Assembly: GCF_004769195.1 (NCBI RefSeq) | Contig: NZ_RQET01000001.1 | Span: 248,001-312,000 of the forward strand | Length of the DNA stretch: 64,000 nt | Direction: 5' to 3' | Source of the DNA: Leptospira fletcheri | GTDB lineage: Bacteria; Spirochaetota; Leptospiria; Leptospirales; Leptospiraceae | In this document: piece after piece, positions 9,124 through 17,691 of the stretch | How positions within the stretch are numbered: the first letter of the stretch is position 1 | Layout of the letters: every line of letters begins with the position of its first letter | The notes under the pieces: generated by a model | Databases searched by the model: none | What the model was told of the DNA's origin: nothing | Seen by the model: the letters and a program-made list of their open reading frames with translations, nothing else | Position numbers and translations under genes: made by a program

Positions 9124-11460
9124 ATGGATATTTTTCTGATCATCGTAGGAGTCATGTGCATCCTCGGAGTGATGGACCTCGTTGTAGGGGTCTCCAACGA
9201 CGCGGTGAATTTTACGAACTCTGCGGTGGGTGCGAGAGCCGCTTCCCGCCGGTCCATCCTGATCATCGCATCCATCGGAGTGCTGGTCGGAGCCATGAGT
9301 TCCAGCGGAATGATGGAGGTCGCTAGAAAAGGGATTTTTCGACCGGAATACTTCTCTCTGGCGGAGTTGATGTTTCTCTTTTTGGCGGTAATGGTCGCGG
9401 ATATCATCCTTCTGGATCTTTATAATACCTTAGGACTCCCGACTTCCACGACGGTTTCCTTGGTCTTCGAATTACTCGGCGCCTCTCTGGCGATCGCATT
9501 TCTAAAGACCGAAACTCCGAACGACGCGTTCAGAATCATCAATGCGGAAAGTGCTCTCAAGATCATCTTCGGAATCGTACTCTCGGTCATCCTTGCCTTT
9601 TTTGCCGGAATGATTCTGATGTTCCTCTTCCGCCTAGTCTTTAGTTTCAAATTGGAAAAAACTCTCCGTCGCTTCGGCGGTGTGTTCGCAGGATTGTCTA
9701 CGACAACCGTCTTATTCTTCGTAATTTTGACTGCGATGAAAGGCTCCACAATGATCAGTAAAGACGTGCTGAAATGGCTGAACCTTCACTTCGGTCAGAT
9801 CATTCTTTTTTCCTTCATCGGATTTTCTGTGCTCTTCCAGATTCTGGTGCTTTCCGGTAGAAACGTTCTGAAATTCGTCGTGCTCCTCGGAACGGCGGCT
9901 CTCGCCATGGCTTTTGCCAGCAACGACTTAGTGAACTTCATCGGAGTTCCCATCGCAAGCCTCCAGACTCACGAACTGATCCGATCCTTAAATGGGGATT
10001 CCGGTGCCCTAGCGGCGGGTTTGGCGGGAGAAGTACCTACGCCGAATCTTCTTCTGTTTCTCGCGGCTCTCGTAATGATCATTTCCCTTTTCCGTTCTAA
10101 GAAAGCGGAGACGGTTACTCTGACGGAAGTCAACTTGGGTTCCCAAGGGCAAACGATCGAGACGTTTCAAACCAGTTTAGCGGCAAGGGTATTCGTTCAG
10201 ATAGCGCTAGGAATCTACCGACCTCTTCGGGCGATTCTTCCGAAATCCCTACGTTCCTGGATCGCGGAAAGGATGAAAAACAACGCTTCCGAGGACATCG
10301 TGCGGATCCATGAATCGGACGCCTTCGACCTCTTGCGTGCCTCGGTCAATATTCTGATCGCATCCGGTTTAATTCTGATCGGAACCATGCAAAAGCTCCC
10401 TCTCTCCACCACCTTCGTTACCTTCATGGTGGCGATGGGAACATCTCTCGCCGACGGTGCATGGCAGAAGGAAAACGCGATCCACCGAGTCAGCGGAGTA
10501 CTGACCGTTGTAGGCGGTTGGTTTATGACGGCGATCTTTGCGTCCGTGCTCGGCGGAATCATCGCGGTTTCCTTCTTTTACTTCGGATTTGCTGCGGTAA
10601 TAGGAGTCCTCGCCTTGACTCTTTTCCTCGTCGTCCTATTCGCGAAAGTACACGGACAACGAAAAGCGACTTACGACGAGAGTGTGGAAAAGTTGGTCAA
10701 TCTGACCAACCATCCGGAAAAGGCCTTAGCCAAAACCGTTTCCTCCATTTCAGGAAGTCTCATCCTCGCCAAGAAAGCGATGAACAACGTCTGCTCCGGA
10801 TATATCAACGGGAAAAAGAAGGATTTCAAGCAGACGGGAAGACTTCTAAAAAACCTGAAAAAGACGTACGAGAGTTCGATCTCCGGTTTTCTGACTTTGG
10901 CCGAAAGACATTTCGACGAAAGCGAATTCCAGTCCATCCATCCGATGACCGGCGCTCTCGGTTACATCGACCGGATCTCCGAAAATATTTCGAATATACT
11001 CAGGAGCAGTTCGAACAGCATAGATTCCCATCGCACCGCATTGAATAAGGACGAACGTGAGGACCTGAAAGACCTGCGCAAACTCGCCGAGGAAGGGTTC
11101 GAACTTTTGGTGGATTCCGATAAAATTCCTAGCCTACTGGAAAAAGCCAGATCCAAAAAGAAACTCAAAGAGCTCTCAGATATCAAAATCCGGATTTATA
11201 AAAACCAGATGAAGCGGATCCGAAAAGGAGAAAGCAAACTGAAATCCAGCGTCGCCTATTTCGTAATCGTCGAGGAGTTGGTGGACATTAACGAAAATCT
11301 AATGGCCCTCGCCGAGGATTTGGCGCAAGTGATTCCCTGGGCGGAAAGCAAGAAAAGAGCCTTACAAAGATCGGCTCCTCATATCGGCAACGGCAAGATT
11401 TCCACATTTCCGGCGCCGTCGGCAGGAAAGCAGAAGAAAAAGAAGAAACAAAAAACCTGA
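9124..11460 (+). CDS. PiT-family inorganic phosphate transporter with PhoU-like C-terminal domain
   Basis: A 778-residue permease that imports phosphate, probably as a metal-phosphate complex, by ion symport. The two inverted PHO4 signatures are present: GVSNDAVNFTNSAVG at about residue 22 and FASNDLVNFIGVPIAS at about 264. Around a dozen membrane helices run to about residue 510. The remaining 270 residues are hydrophilic and helical and resemble PhoU/DUF47 proteins, which in other bacteria are a separate partner of Pit. The tail ends in a Lys-rich stretch. It stands alone between opposite-strand genes and is followed by a strong terminator. Confidence 0.87.
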   Translation: MDIFLIIVGVMCILGVMDLVVGVSNDAVNFTNSAVGARAASRRSILIIASIGVLVGAMSSSGMMEVARKGIFRPEYFSLAELMFLFLAVMVADIILLDLYNTLGLPTSTTVSLVFELLGASLAIAFLKTETPNDAFRIINAESALKIIFGIVLSVILAFFAGMILMFLFRLVFSFKLEKTLRRFGGVFAGLSTTTVLFFVILTAMKGSTMISKDVLKWLNLHFGQIILFSFIGFSVLFQILVLSGRNVLKFVVLLGTAALAMAFASNDLVNFIGVPIASLQTHELIRSLNGDSGALAAGLAGEVPTPNLLLFLAALVMIISLFRSKKAETVTLTEVNLGSQGQTIETFQTSLAARVFVQIALGIYRPLRAILPKSLRSWIAERMKNNASEDIVRIHESDAFDLLRASVNILIASGLILIGTMQKLPLSTTFVTFMVAMGTSLADGAWQKENAIHRVSGVLTVVGGWFMTAIFASVLGGIIAVSFFYFGFAAVIGVLALTLFLVVLFAKVHGQRKATYDESVEKLVNLTNHPEKALAKTVSSISGSLILAKKAMNNVCSGYINGKKKDFKQTGRLLKNLKKTYESSISGFLTLAERHFDESEFQSIHPMTGALGYIDRISENISNILRSSSNSIDSHRTALNKDEREDLKDLRKLAEEGFELLVDSDKIPSLLEKARSKKKLKELSDIKIRIYKNQMKRIRKGESKLKSSVAYFVIVEELVDINENLMALAEDLAQVIPWAESKKRALQRSAPHIGNGKISTFPAPSAGKQKKKKKQKT

Positions 11461-11465
11461 AAAAG

Positions 11466-11498
11466 AAAACCCGCCTCCGAGCGGGTTTTCTTTTTTTA
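11466..11498. terminator. Strong bidirectional rho-independent terminator
   Basis: A perfect 10-bp stem GAAAACCCGC/GCGGGTTTTC with a 6-base loop is followed by CTTTTTTT on the plus strand and by a T-rich stretch on the minus strand. It lies between the converging phosphate transporter and TRAP permease genes and can serve both. Confidence 0.9.
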
Positions 11499-11509
11499 CG
11501 GTGACGCTT

Positions 11510-13480
11510 TCAACCGAAAAGGATCGGTCCAAAAGCGGTTACGAGTAACGTGAGGAAAAGTACTACGATCGGGATAACGATATGTTCGTGCCTTCCGAGA
11601 AATCCTTTTCCCTCCAAAGTCGTATCCTTTACTAAAAGTTCCCGGACGACGTGTTTCGTAAGTAAGTGGTTTAAAGCCACGGGAGGAGTGAGGTATCCCA
11701 ATTCGAAGGAAACGAGCGCCGTCATCCAGAAATTCAAAGGATGAATTCCGTTGGCCTTCGCGATCGGATAGAGAGTAACGGAAACCAGAATCACCGCTCC
11801 GTACGGATCCATCAGCATTCCGATAATCACCAAAGCGATCGTAAGCACCACCATCGCGGAAATCGGAGAACCTAATTGCGTGGGAAATAGATTGATGACC
11901 TCGGATCGTTCGAACACTCCCCCCATACAGGCGGAAAGACCCATGAGTAACAAAAGAGCGCCGAGGTGGGATCCCGCATCGTATGAAGTTCTGGAAAGTT
12001 TTACCGCCTCTCTCGCAGGCTCGGTGATAGGATGCGAAGATTTGGATAGCTTATAATCTATGGACAACAGCGCAAGCATCGCGAGAGGTAGAATGTAAGG
12101 CGCGGTATGTTCGTCGAAATGAGTACCCAATCCCAAAACGATGATGAGAACGATGGAAACGGAAACCAGCATATAGATGCTGAAAGGCTTAAACGCTTTC
12201 CAGGTTTGTTGCCACGCATCGGTCGCCGGACGTATTTTCCAGGACTCCTTTCTCGTAAACCAACTCACTAACAGGAATAGGGTGGAAGAAACTGCAAACA
12301 CCCTCCAACCCCAATGGAACAGTTCGTCCGTAGTTACGTCTAGATTTAAAGACGCGACGATGACTACAAGTAGGCAAGGAGGTAAAACCACTCCGAGACT
12401 TCCGGACATGGCTGTCGCCGCAAGAGCCCTTTCCTGTGTGGCGCCCGCCCTTCTCAACTCCGTAAAAATCGTGGCGCCTAACGCTAGCACTACGATTCCG
12501 GACGCTCCACTGTAGGCCGTAGGAAGTGCCGCGACCACTACGATGATGACAGCCATTAATTCCGAAGGAAGTTTCCAAGGATTCAGAAGATCGAAAAATC
12601 TATGTCCTAGAGAAGTATCCCGGAGGAGAATTCCCGTCCATACGTACAATCCGATCTGGATGTAAAGAGTCGCATGAGCCGTTAACTTTTGCAGATAGAT
12701 CGCCAAACCTGCCGGGTGGTGTTCCAAAACGAAAAAGTACAGACCGCAAACGAAAGCCATCCAACAGTAAAGAGGAATACAAAGAAGGATATGCGCAAGG
12801 TTTCCCTTCTTTTCTACTGCTTCCTTTCCAGGAGCGAACACCGGATGACGGAGATTGTACAGGTTCAAAAAGGATAAAAAGGCCAAACCGGAGATCCAAA
12901 GTACTTGGATCTGCGCCTCGACTCCTTTTTGGAGGGGAAGCATGTAAGCTGCGGAGACGAGAACGATCAGATTCGCCGCGATCTGGCTGAGTTCGGTTAC
13001 GAATTCTTCCCTAAAATTCTCGGGGTTTCGCAGAGCGATATGATATCGTCTCGTAGTGGAAACGGTTCCTGCAACCAGAAGAAGCACGACCATCGTCATC
13101 GGAATATAATCCGTAGCAAAGATCGTAATCCAAGAAAGGCGTCTTTCAATACCGCAGTACGTCGCTTGGGTCCAGGTCAGATTCGCAGCCAGCTTGGCCA
13201 ATTCTAACTGGGTTTCCGTAGGTCCGGCGGAGGAACTCGGCTTAACGGCCGATCCCATGTCCAGTTCTTCCAAAAGCTCGGAGTCCGATTCGCTTACCTC
13301 CGCTCTCTGGTCGCCCGCCGTAGCGAGACCCGCCATGCAGACATTCCGGATCATCGCATATTCCGGCCAAATACTTCCACCCAGACCTAGGAGCCTAGCT
13401 TGTACGAGCTGGGCCCCGCTTTGGATCAAAGGTACGAAAAGGAAAAACAATACGGACCAGGAAACGATCTTTCTCCACAT
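11510..13480 (-). CDS. TRAP transporter permease, DctM-type with N-terminal DctQ-like membrane extension
   Basis: A 656-residue polytopic permease. The C-terminal 400 residues follow the DctM large subunit of TRAP transporters, with signature stretches such as PTAYSGASGIVVLALGA, LGVVLPPCLLVV and PYGAVILVSVTLYPIAKANG. The first 250 residues add a signal-like helix, a polar loop at about 50-95 rich in Ser and acidic residues, and about four more helices, which probably supply the small-subunit (DctQ) role as in fused QM permeases. It is the last gene of a three-gene leftward locus with an AdeT-like binding protein and a TatT-like lipoprotein. Substrate unknown. Confidence 0.82.
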   Translation of the reverse strand: MWRKIVSWSVLFFLFVPLIQSGAQLVQARLLGLGGSIWPEYAMIRNVCMAGLATAGDQRAEVSESDSELLEELDMGSAVKPSSSAGPTETQLELAKLAANLTWTQATYCGIERRLSWITIFATDYIPMTMVVLLLVAGTVSTTRRYHIALRNPENFREEFVTELSQIAANLIVLVSAAYMLPLQKGVEAQIQVLWISGLAFLSFLNLYNLRHPVFAPGKEAVEKKGNLAHILLCIPLYCWMAFVCGLYFFVLEHHPAGLAIYLQKLTAHATLYIQIGLYVWTGILLRDTSLGHRFFDLLNPWKLPSELMAVIIVVVAALPTAYSGASGIVVLALGATIFTELRRAGATQERALAATAMSGSLGVVLPPCLLVVIVASLNLDVTTDELFHWGWRVFAVSSTLFLLVSWFTRKESWKIRPATDAWQQTWKAFKPFSIYMLVSVSIVLIIVLGLGTHFDEHTAPYILPLAMLALLSIDYKLSKSSHPITEPAREAVKLSRTSYDAGSHLGALLLLMGLSACMGGVFERSEVINLFPTQLGSPISAMVVLTIALVIIGMLMDPYGAVILVSVTLYPIAKANGIHPLNFWMTALVSFELGYLTPPVALNHLLTKHVVRELLVKDTTLEGKGFLGRHEHIVIPIVVLFLTLLVTAFGPILFG

Positions 13481-13578
13481 ATGAACTCTATCCTCGGGAT
13501 TTGCGGTCGACTGATAGTCGCGGAAAAAGGATTTTCCGCGACCGAATTTTATTTTATTTTTATGGAATGGAAATCGGT

Positions 13579-14601
13579 TTATTCCAAATTATCGGAACAT
13601 TCCGTCGCGCTCGGGTCCGTCTTGCAACGAACTCCCTTCATCAGCTTTAAGATTGCCGGGTGATATACTTTCTTATCGCGAAGCTTGATCCGGACTTCCC
13701 TGAATTTTTCGAAATAACTTTTGGCCAATTCCTTGGGAACTTCCAACCAGAATTTTGCCGGAATCTCTTGCTCTGCTCTCTTGGTCAAAGCGAGCATAGA
13801 ATCGAATTGGGAGGACGCCCAGCTTCTGGAAGTGTTTCCGAAATTCTCCGGAAAATCCTTGTGCCGTGCCACGATCTGGAAGGTCAATTGACCGATGGGA
13901 AAACGGACGATACCTCCGTTCGGAGAAATTCCCTTCATAAGTTCCAAAGGCTTGATCCCGATCGCGGGAGAATAACAAGCATCCGCTCTTCCGTTATTGA
14001 AAATACCTGCAAAAGTAGCGATCTCCGCCGGGACCATGGAGGCGCCGACGATATCCACCATCGTAGTGGCGGCCTGGTCGTAGGTCAAAGTTGCGATCTT
14101 TTTGCCTGCCAAATCTTTGATGTCTTTTAGATTTTTATCTCTCAGCAAAAGATACACTGCCCCGCCCGGAAACATAGCCATGGTTTCGTAGTCTCCGTCC
14201 ACGTTCAACTTGCGTGCTTTCGGATTGGCCAAAACTTCTATCGTTCTATGCAAAAGATCGTAACTAGGAAGGGCTCCGATCGCTTCGATGGATCCGGATT
14301 GAGGAACATATCCTCGAACCCTTAAGGAAGTTAGGAATGCCATATGGCATTTGCCCGCTTTAAAATCGCTATTAGCGACCACCTCGTCGGTATAAGCTTT
14401 GAGATCCAGACGGATCCCCCAAGTGAGAGCCTGTGCTTGGTATCTCTGCGCGGATTTGTACACATCCCCATGAGCGCCGGAAGGATCGAAGACGCACATC
14501 GTGCGATCCACTGCCTCCGCCGCGTCCGCATTTCGCAGTCCGATCGGACTTCCGAATGCGGACAAAATCGCCGCAAGTAATATCAGTTTTTTCATTTTCA
14601 T
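13579..14601 (-). CDS. Putative periplasmic solute-binding protein, AdeT-like
   Basis: A 340-residue exported protein with a signal peptide (cleavage near NADAAEA at about 28). It strongly resembles the putative solute-binding family that includes Acinetobacter AdeT: CVFDPSGAHGDVYKS, DEVVANSDFKAGKCH and SPAIGIKPLELMKG are typical. The overall plan is that of a two-lobed binding protein. AdeT was described as an RND-efflux component in drug resistance, but here the gene sits directly between a TatT-like lipoprotein and a TRAP permease, which favours a role as the importer's binding protein. ATG codons at 14601 and 14595 are both possible; the AGGAG site spaces better to the second. Confidence 0.8.
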   Translation of the reverse strand: MKMKKLILLAAILSAFGSPIGLRNADAAEAVDRTMCVFDPSGAHGDVYKSAQRYQAQALTWGIRLDLKAYTDEVVANSDFKAGKCHMAFLTSLRVRGYVPQSGSIEAIGALPSYDLLHRTIEVLANPKARKLNVDGDYETMAMFPGGAVYLLLRDKNLKDIKDLAGKKIATLTYDQAATTMVDIVGASMVPAEIATFAGIFNNGRADACYSPAIGIKPLELMKGISPNGGIVRFPIGQLTFQIVARHKDFPENFGNTSRSWASSQFDSMLALTKRAEQEIPAKFWLEVPKELAKSYFEKFREVRIKLRDKKVYHPAILKLMKGVRCKTDPSATECSDNLE

Positions 14602-14643
14602 TTTCTCCTACTCTTTCGGAATCCCGCTTCGAATCCCGAAAGT

Positions 14644-15645
14644 CTATAAGTCCTTTAATAAATCGTCGTCTTCTTTCGCGTTCTTACGTTTCCCGCCCGG
14701 GAATGGACCGAAATGAATCGGCCCCCTATGTCCGGTTTCTTTCACCCAAATTTTATCCGACTCGTGACGGGACAGACTCTCGGCGAACGTCTCCAGCAAA
14801 CGGAATTCCTTTTTAGGCGGAGACTGCTCGAGAGATTTCGCGTGTTCTTGGATCAACTTTTTCATCAATTCCAGATTTCCTCTTCCGGCCACACCTTGGA
14901 GCTGGAAAGCGCGGGAAAGTCTGACTCCCGCTTGGTCGCCGATTCGAACCGCCTCTTCCAATTGCTTGAACGCGTCCTTTCCTTCCGGAGTAGCTCCGGG
15001 AACCGAAAGCCAAACCACCGCCTCGAAGGCCAAGGGTGTACCCCACCATTTCTTAGGTTCCAGGCATTTGGAAGCTTGCGAAACCACGGAAGGGATTTCC
15101 GTGGTAATGCCGGCGTATCCTTGCGCCGCACGGTCGTGCAGGATCGCGAGCAGTCCGGAAGCCAGGCCGACCATAAAATAGAATTCTTCCTCATCGTTCA
15201 TAGAAGGGCATTTGCCCTTCCATTCCCCGAAATATTGCAAAAAGCGATTGTAGGAATCTCCATATCTTTTTGCCGCAAGTCCGTGTTGGCGGATCTGGAT
15301 CGCTTGAAAATCGGAGGCTTCTTCCCCTTTTCCTTTTTTTACCGCAGCTAAATAAGAAAGTTCCGCCTCCTGGGCTTTACGTTCCGCGCAGATTCCTGCC
15401 CCCATTTGCGCGACCATAACGGGCAATTCCACGGAAGTACCCACTCTCTCAAAGGAGGCGATGAGAGGCCCTAAAGCGGTGCCTCCCGTACAAACGGAAT
15501 CGATATCATCCGAGGCCAAAAGATACGGGACAAGGTTGTCGGCAGCATAAGAATTCAGAGTCCGCCCGGTAACGCGATACACGATGGAGCAGTTAAAAAT
15601 GTTTATTGTAACAATCGTTACAAAAAAAAGAGTGAGTTTCTTCAT
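14644..15645 (-). CDS. TatT-like TRAP-associated lipoprotein
   Basis: A 333-residue predicted lipoprotein starting at ATG 15645: the leader MKKLTLFFVTIVTINIFNC ends in a relaxed lipobox with Cys at residue 19. A TTG 24 bases upstream is possible but adds nothing to the signal. The mature protein is alpha-helical with alanine-rich repeats and several Cys residues, consistent with the TRAP transporter T-component (TatT) described in Treponema pallidum as a helical-repeat lipoprotein partnering the binding protein. The assignment rests on context plus fold style, not on a clear motif. It is 42 bases upstream of the AdeT-like gene. Confidence 0.6.
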   Translation of the reverse strand: MKKLTLFFVTIVTINIFNCSIVYRVTGRTLNSYAADNLVPYLLASDDIDSVCTGGTALGPLIASFERVGTSVELPVMVAQMGAGICAERKAQEAELSYLAAVKKGKGEEASDFQAIQIRQHGLAAKRYGDSYNRFLQYFGEWKGKCPSMNDEEEFYFMVGLASGLLAILHDRAAQGYAGITTEIPSVVSQASKCLEPKKWWGTPLAFEAVVWLSVPGATPEGKDAFKQLEEAVRIGDQAGVRLSRAFQLQGVAGRGNLELMKKLIQEHAKSLEQSPPKKEFRLLETFAESLSRHESDKIWVKETGHRGPIHFGPFPGGKRKNAKEDDDLLKDL

Positions 15646-15795
15646 GTCGAAATCGGATGTGCTTTCCAAATAGAGATAGGGGAACTCTGGAAAACCTATG
15701 GAAAGGAGGAAGTTCCGTCCAACTATTTTTTTTCTAATGATTGTTTTATTCTAAATTCGCGACCAGGTGCGAGAAGAATCCAAATTGTTCGCTTT

Positions 15796-17400
15796 TTAAG
15801 CAACCGAGTTTGCGGTTCGAATCTTTTCGACCAACGCAACCGTATCCTGCTCCGGTTCCACCCCTAGCTCCTTTTTTAGGATCTTTTTCAGATCCTCGAA
15901 TTTTCTGAGGGCTTCGTTCTTCCGGTCCAATAATTGCAGAGCCTCGAAGTGGAATCTCCAGGCCCTTTCATCCAAATCATCTAGCCGAATCCAACTTTCG
16001 GAATCCAGAAACAGTTCTTCCGCATTCCCACTCTTTTGGGACGATTCGCAAAGGATTCGGTATGTTTCAATCAGGCTTTTTCTTAAGTAATCCCTCTTCA
16101 CATCGGATTCGGGAAAATACAGATCGAATTCGAAAAAGTCCCCTCTGTAGTGCTCCTGGGCATTTCTGAATCCGACAAGAGCCTCTCCTTCTTTCTTATT
16201 TCTCAGCAGACGATTGGCCTGCTCCAATTCCCGTTCGAATTCCGAAAAATCCACGATCACCAGGTCTGGATGGAAATACAGTCTATCCTCCGCAAAAACT
16301 AAGGCTTCCGGATTTCCTAGAATCTTACGCAATCGGAACAATAACGCGTGTAGACTATTCAGGGCATTTTTTTCCGACATTCCGGGCCACAGGTTCTCCA
16401 GCAATTCCTCCTTATGGATTCCTTTTCCGTAACGAACCACGAGGAGCTTAATGAGTTTCAGAAGTTTCTTTTTGCTGGAATATTCGGAGGGAGGGATTTT
16501 CTTCCCGTCCAATTCCAGTTCCAAAGGCCCCATGGCCTTGATTTTCAGGATTTGGGAATTGGATTCTTTCTTTCGGGTCGGTACCTTATCCGCCGGAAAA
16601 TCCGATCGGGCAACCTCCCCGCTCCTATCCTGCGGGGATTTCGGACCGGATGTCGGAGACTCGGTGGACGGGTATTTTAACCATCTCGAGATCGATTCCT
16701 TGAATTCCAAACGCACTTCCCGCTCGGATTTATTCACCGTCAAGAAGCTGTCCACGGAAAACATCAGGATGAGAAAACTGAAATGAGAGGTGTACGGTAG
16801 CGGAAGGACGTCCGTAGAAACCAGAATGTCCATAATGACGGAAGAGCAGAATAGAAAAAGACCGAAGAGAAGAAACGGATTCTTAAAATGGTTTTTCCGG
16901 AATTGGTTCATGACTTTGAACAGGGTCCAGAAAATCATTAACATTCCCGAAAGATACAGATATTGGACCAGGATCGGTTGCTTGGTTTCGTAAATGACGA
17001 TGCCTAGAGAAGGAAAACTTCTAGGATGAGACAGCTCCATCGTATATGCATTCGGATCCGTAACCAATATCCCGGAAAGTAGAAGATTCAAAAAGATATA
17101 GAGATAGGTGAAATCCCGGCTGAAAATCCTCCGGTAGCTATTCACAAAAAGCACGAGAGCGGTGCCGAAAAAAGGGACCGCGGTATTTTCCAATCTCTCC
17201 CAGACCAACGCTTTTTGAGCGCTTTCCGCATTGATGGTCTGTATAAAAAAGAAAAGGTATGCTCCGTAGGAAATCTGCAAAAATGCGAAGTGGAGCAAAT
17301 AAACCTGCTTTCGGTTCCGAAGAAAAAGAACCAAATGGTGAAAGGTTCTATAAACTAGAACCGTAACGACCAAATAGCAGGAGAGTTGGTAATATGTCAT
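15796..17400 (-). CDS. Membrane-anchored winged-helix/BTAD transcriptional regulator
   Basis: A 534-residue protein with an unusual plan. Residues 1-225 contain about seven hydrophobic helices, resembling the 7TM sensor modules found on histidine kinases. A polar linker (about 230-280) follows, then an OmpR/SARP-like winged helix (about 283-370, with KLLKLIKLLVVRYG and ALNSLHALLFRLRKILG) and a bacterial transcriptional activator (BTAD) domain with TPR-like helices to the end (WRFHFEALQLLDRKNEAL). SARP-type regulators are normally soluble; here DNA binding would occur at the membrane or after proteolysis. A terminator separates it from the giant lipoprotein genes. Targets unknown. Confidence 0.78.
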   Translation of the reverse strand: MTYYQLSCYLVVTVLVYRTFHHLVLFLRNRKQVYLLHFAFLQISYGAYLFFFIQTINAESAQKALVWERLENTAVPFFGTALVLFVNSYRRIFSRDFTYLYIFLNLLLSGILVTDPNAYTMELSHPRSFPSLGIVIYETKQPILVQYLYLSGMLMIFWTLFKVMNQFRKNHFKNPFLLFGLFLFCSSVIMDILVSTDVLPLPYTSHFSFLILMFSVDSFLTVNKSEREVRLEFKESISRWLKYPSTESPTSGPKSPQDRSGEVARSDFPADKVPTRKKESNSQILKIKAMGPLELELDGKKIPPSEYSSKKKLLKLIKLLVVRYGKGIHKEELLENLWPGMSEKNALNSLHALLFRLRKILGNPEALVFAEDRLYFHPDLVIVDFSEFERELEQANRLLRNKKEGEALVGFRNAQEHYRGDFFEFDLYFPESDVKRDYLRKSLIETYRILCESSQKSGNAEELFLDSESWIRLDDLDERAWRFHFEALQLLDRKNEALRKFEDLKKILKKELGVEPEQDTVALVEKIRTANSVA

Positions 17401-17611
17401 GATCGACTTTCCTTTTCTATCTCACAAGGATTCCTGCAACCCATTTCTTAGAAGGAGATAAATTTTGTGAATAAATGCTCACAATTTACAATTCCTATCG
17501 CTATTCGCTATAGCAATAATACATTCATCCGAATCTAAAACACAAAAGGAACAGGAATAGAAGGAATAGTTTTCGATTCCGAACAAACAATTCTAAAACG
17601 ACCGAACCAAT

Positions 17612-17644
17612 AAAAAAACCGGAAGAAAAAGTTCCGGTTTTTTT
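17612..17644 (-). terminator. Rho-independent terminator after the giant lipoprotein pair
   Basis: A 13-bp perfect stem (AAAAAAACCGGAA with TTCCGGTTTTTTT) around a 7-base loop. On the minus strand the stem ends in a run of T, ending the transcript of the two large lipoproteins; it is symmetrical enough to act both ways. The surrounding 17401-17691 holds no gene and is AT-rich. Confidence 0.85.
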
Positions 17645-17691
17645 ATAATTAACGTTCACAATAAGCGCGAGAGATGGCCCGCCACTCTACT

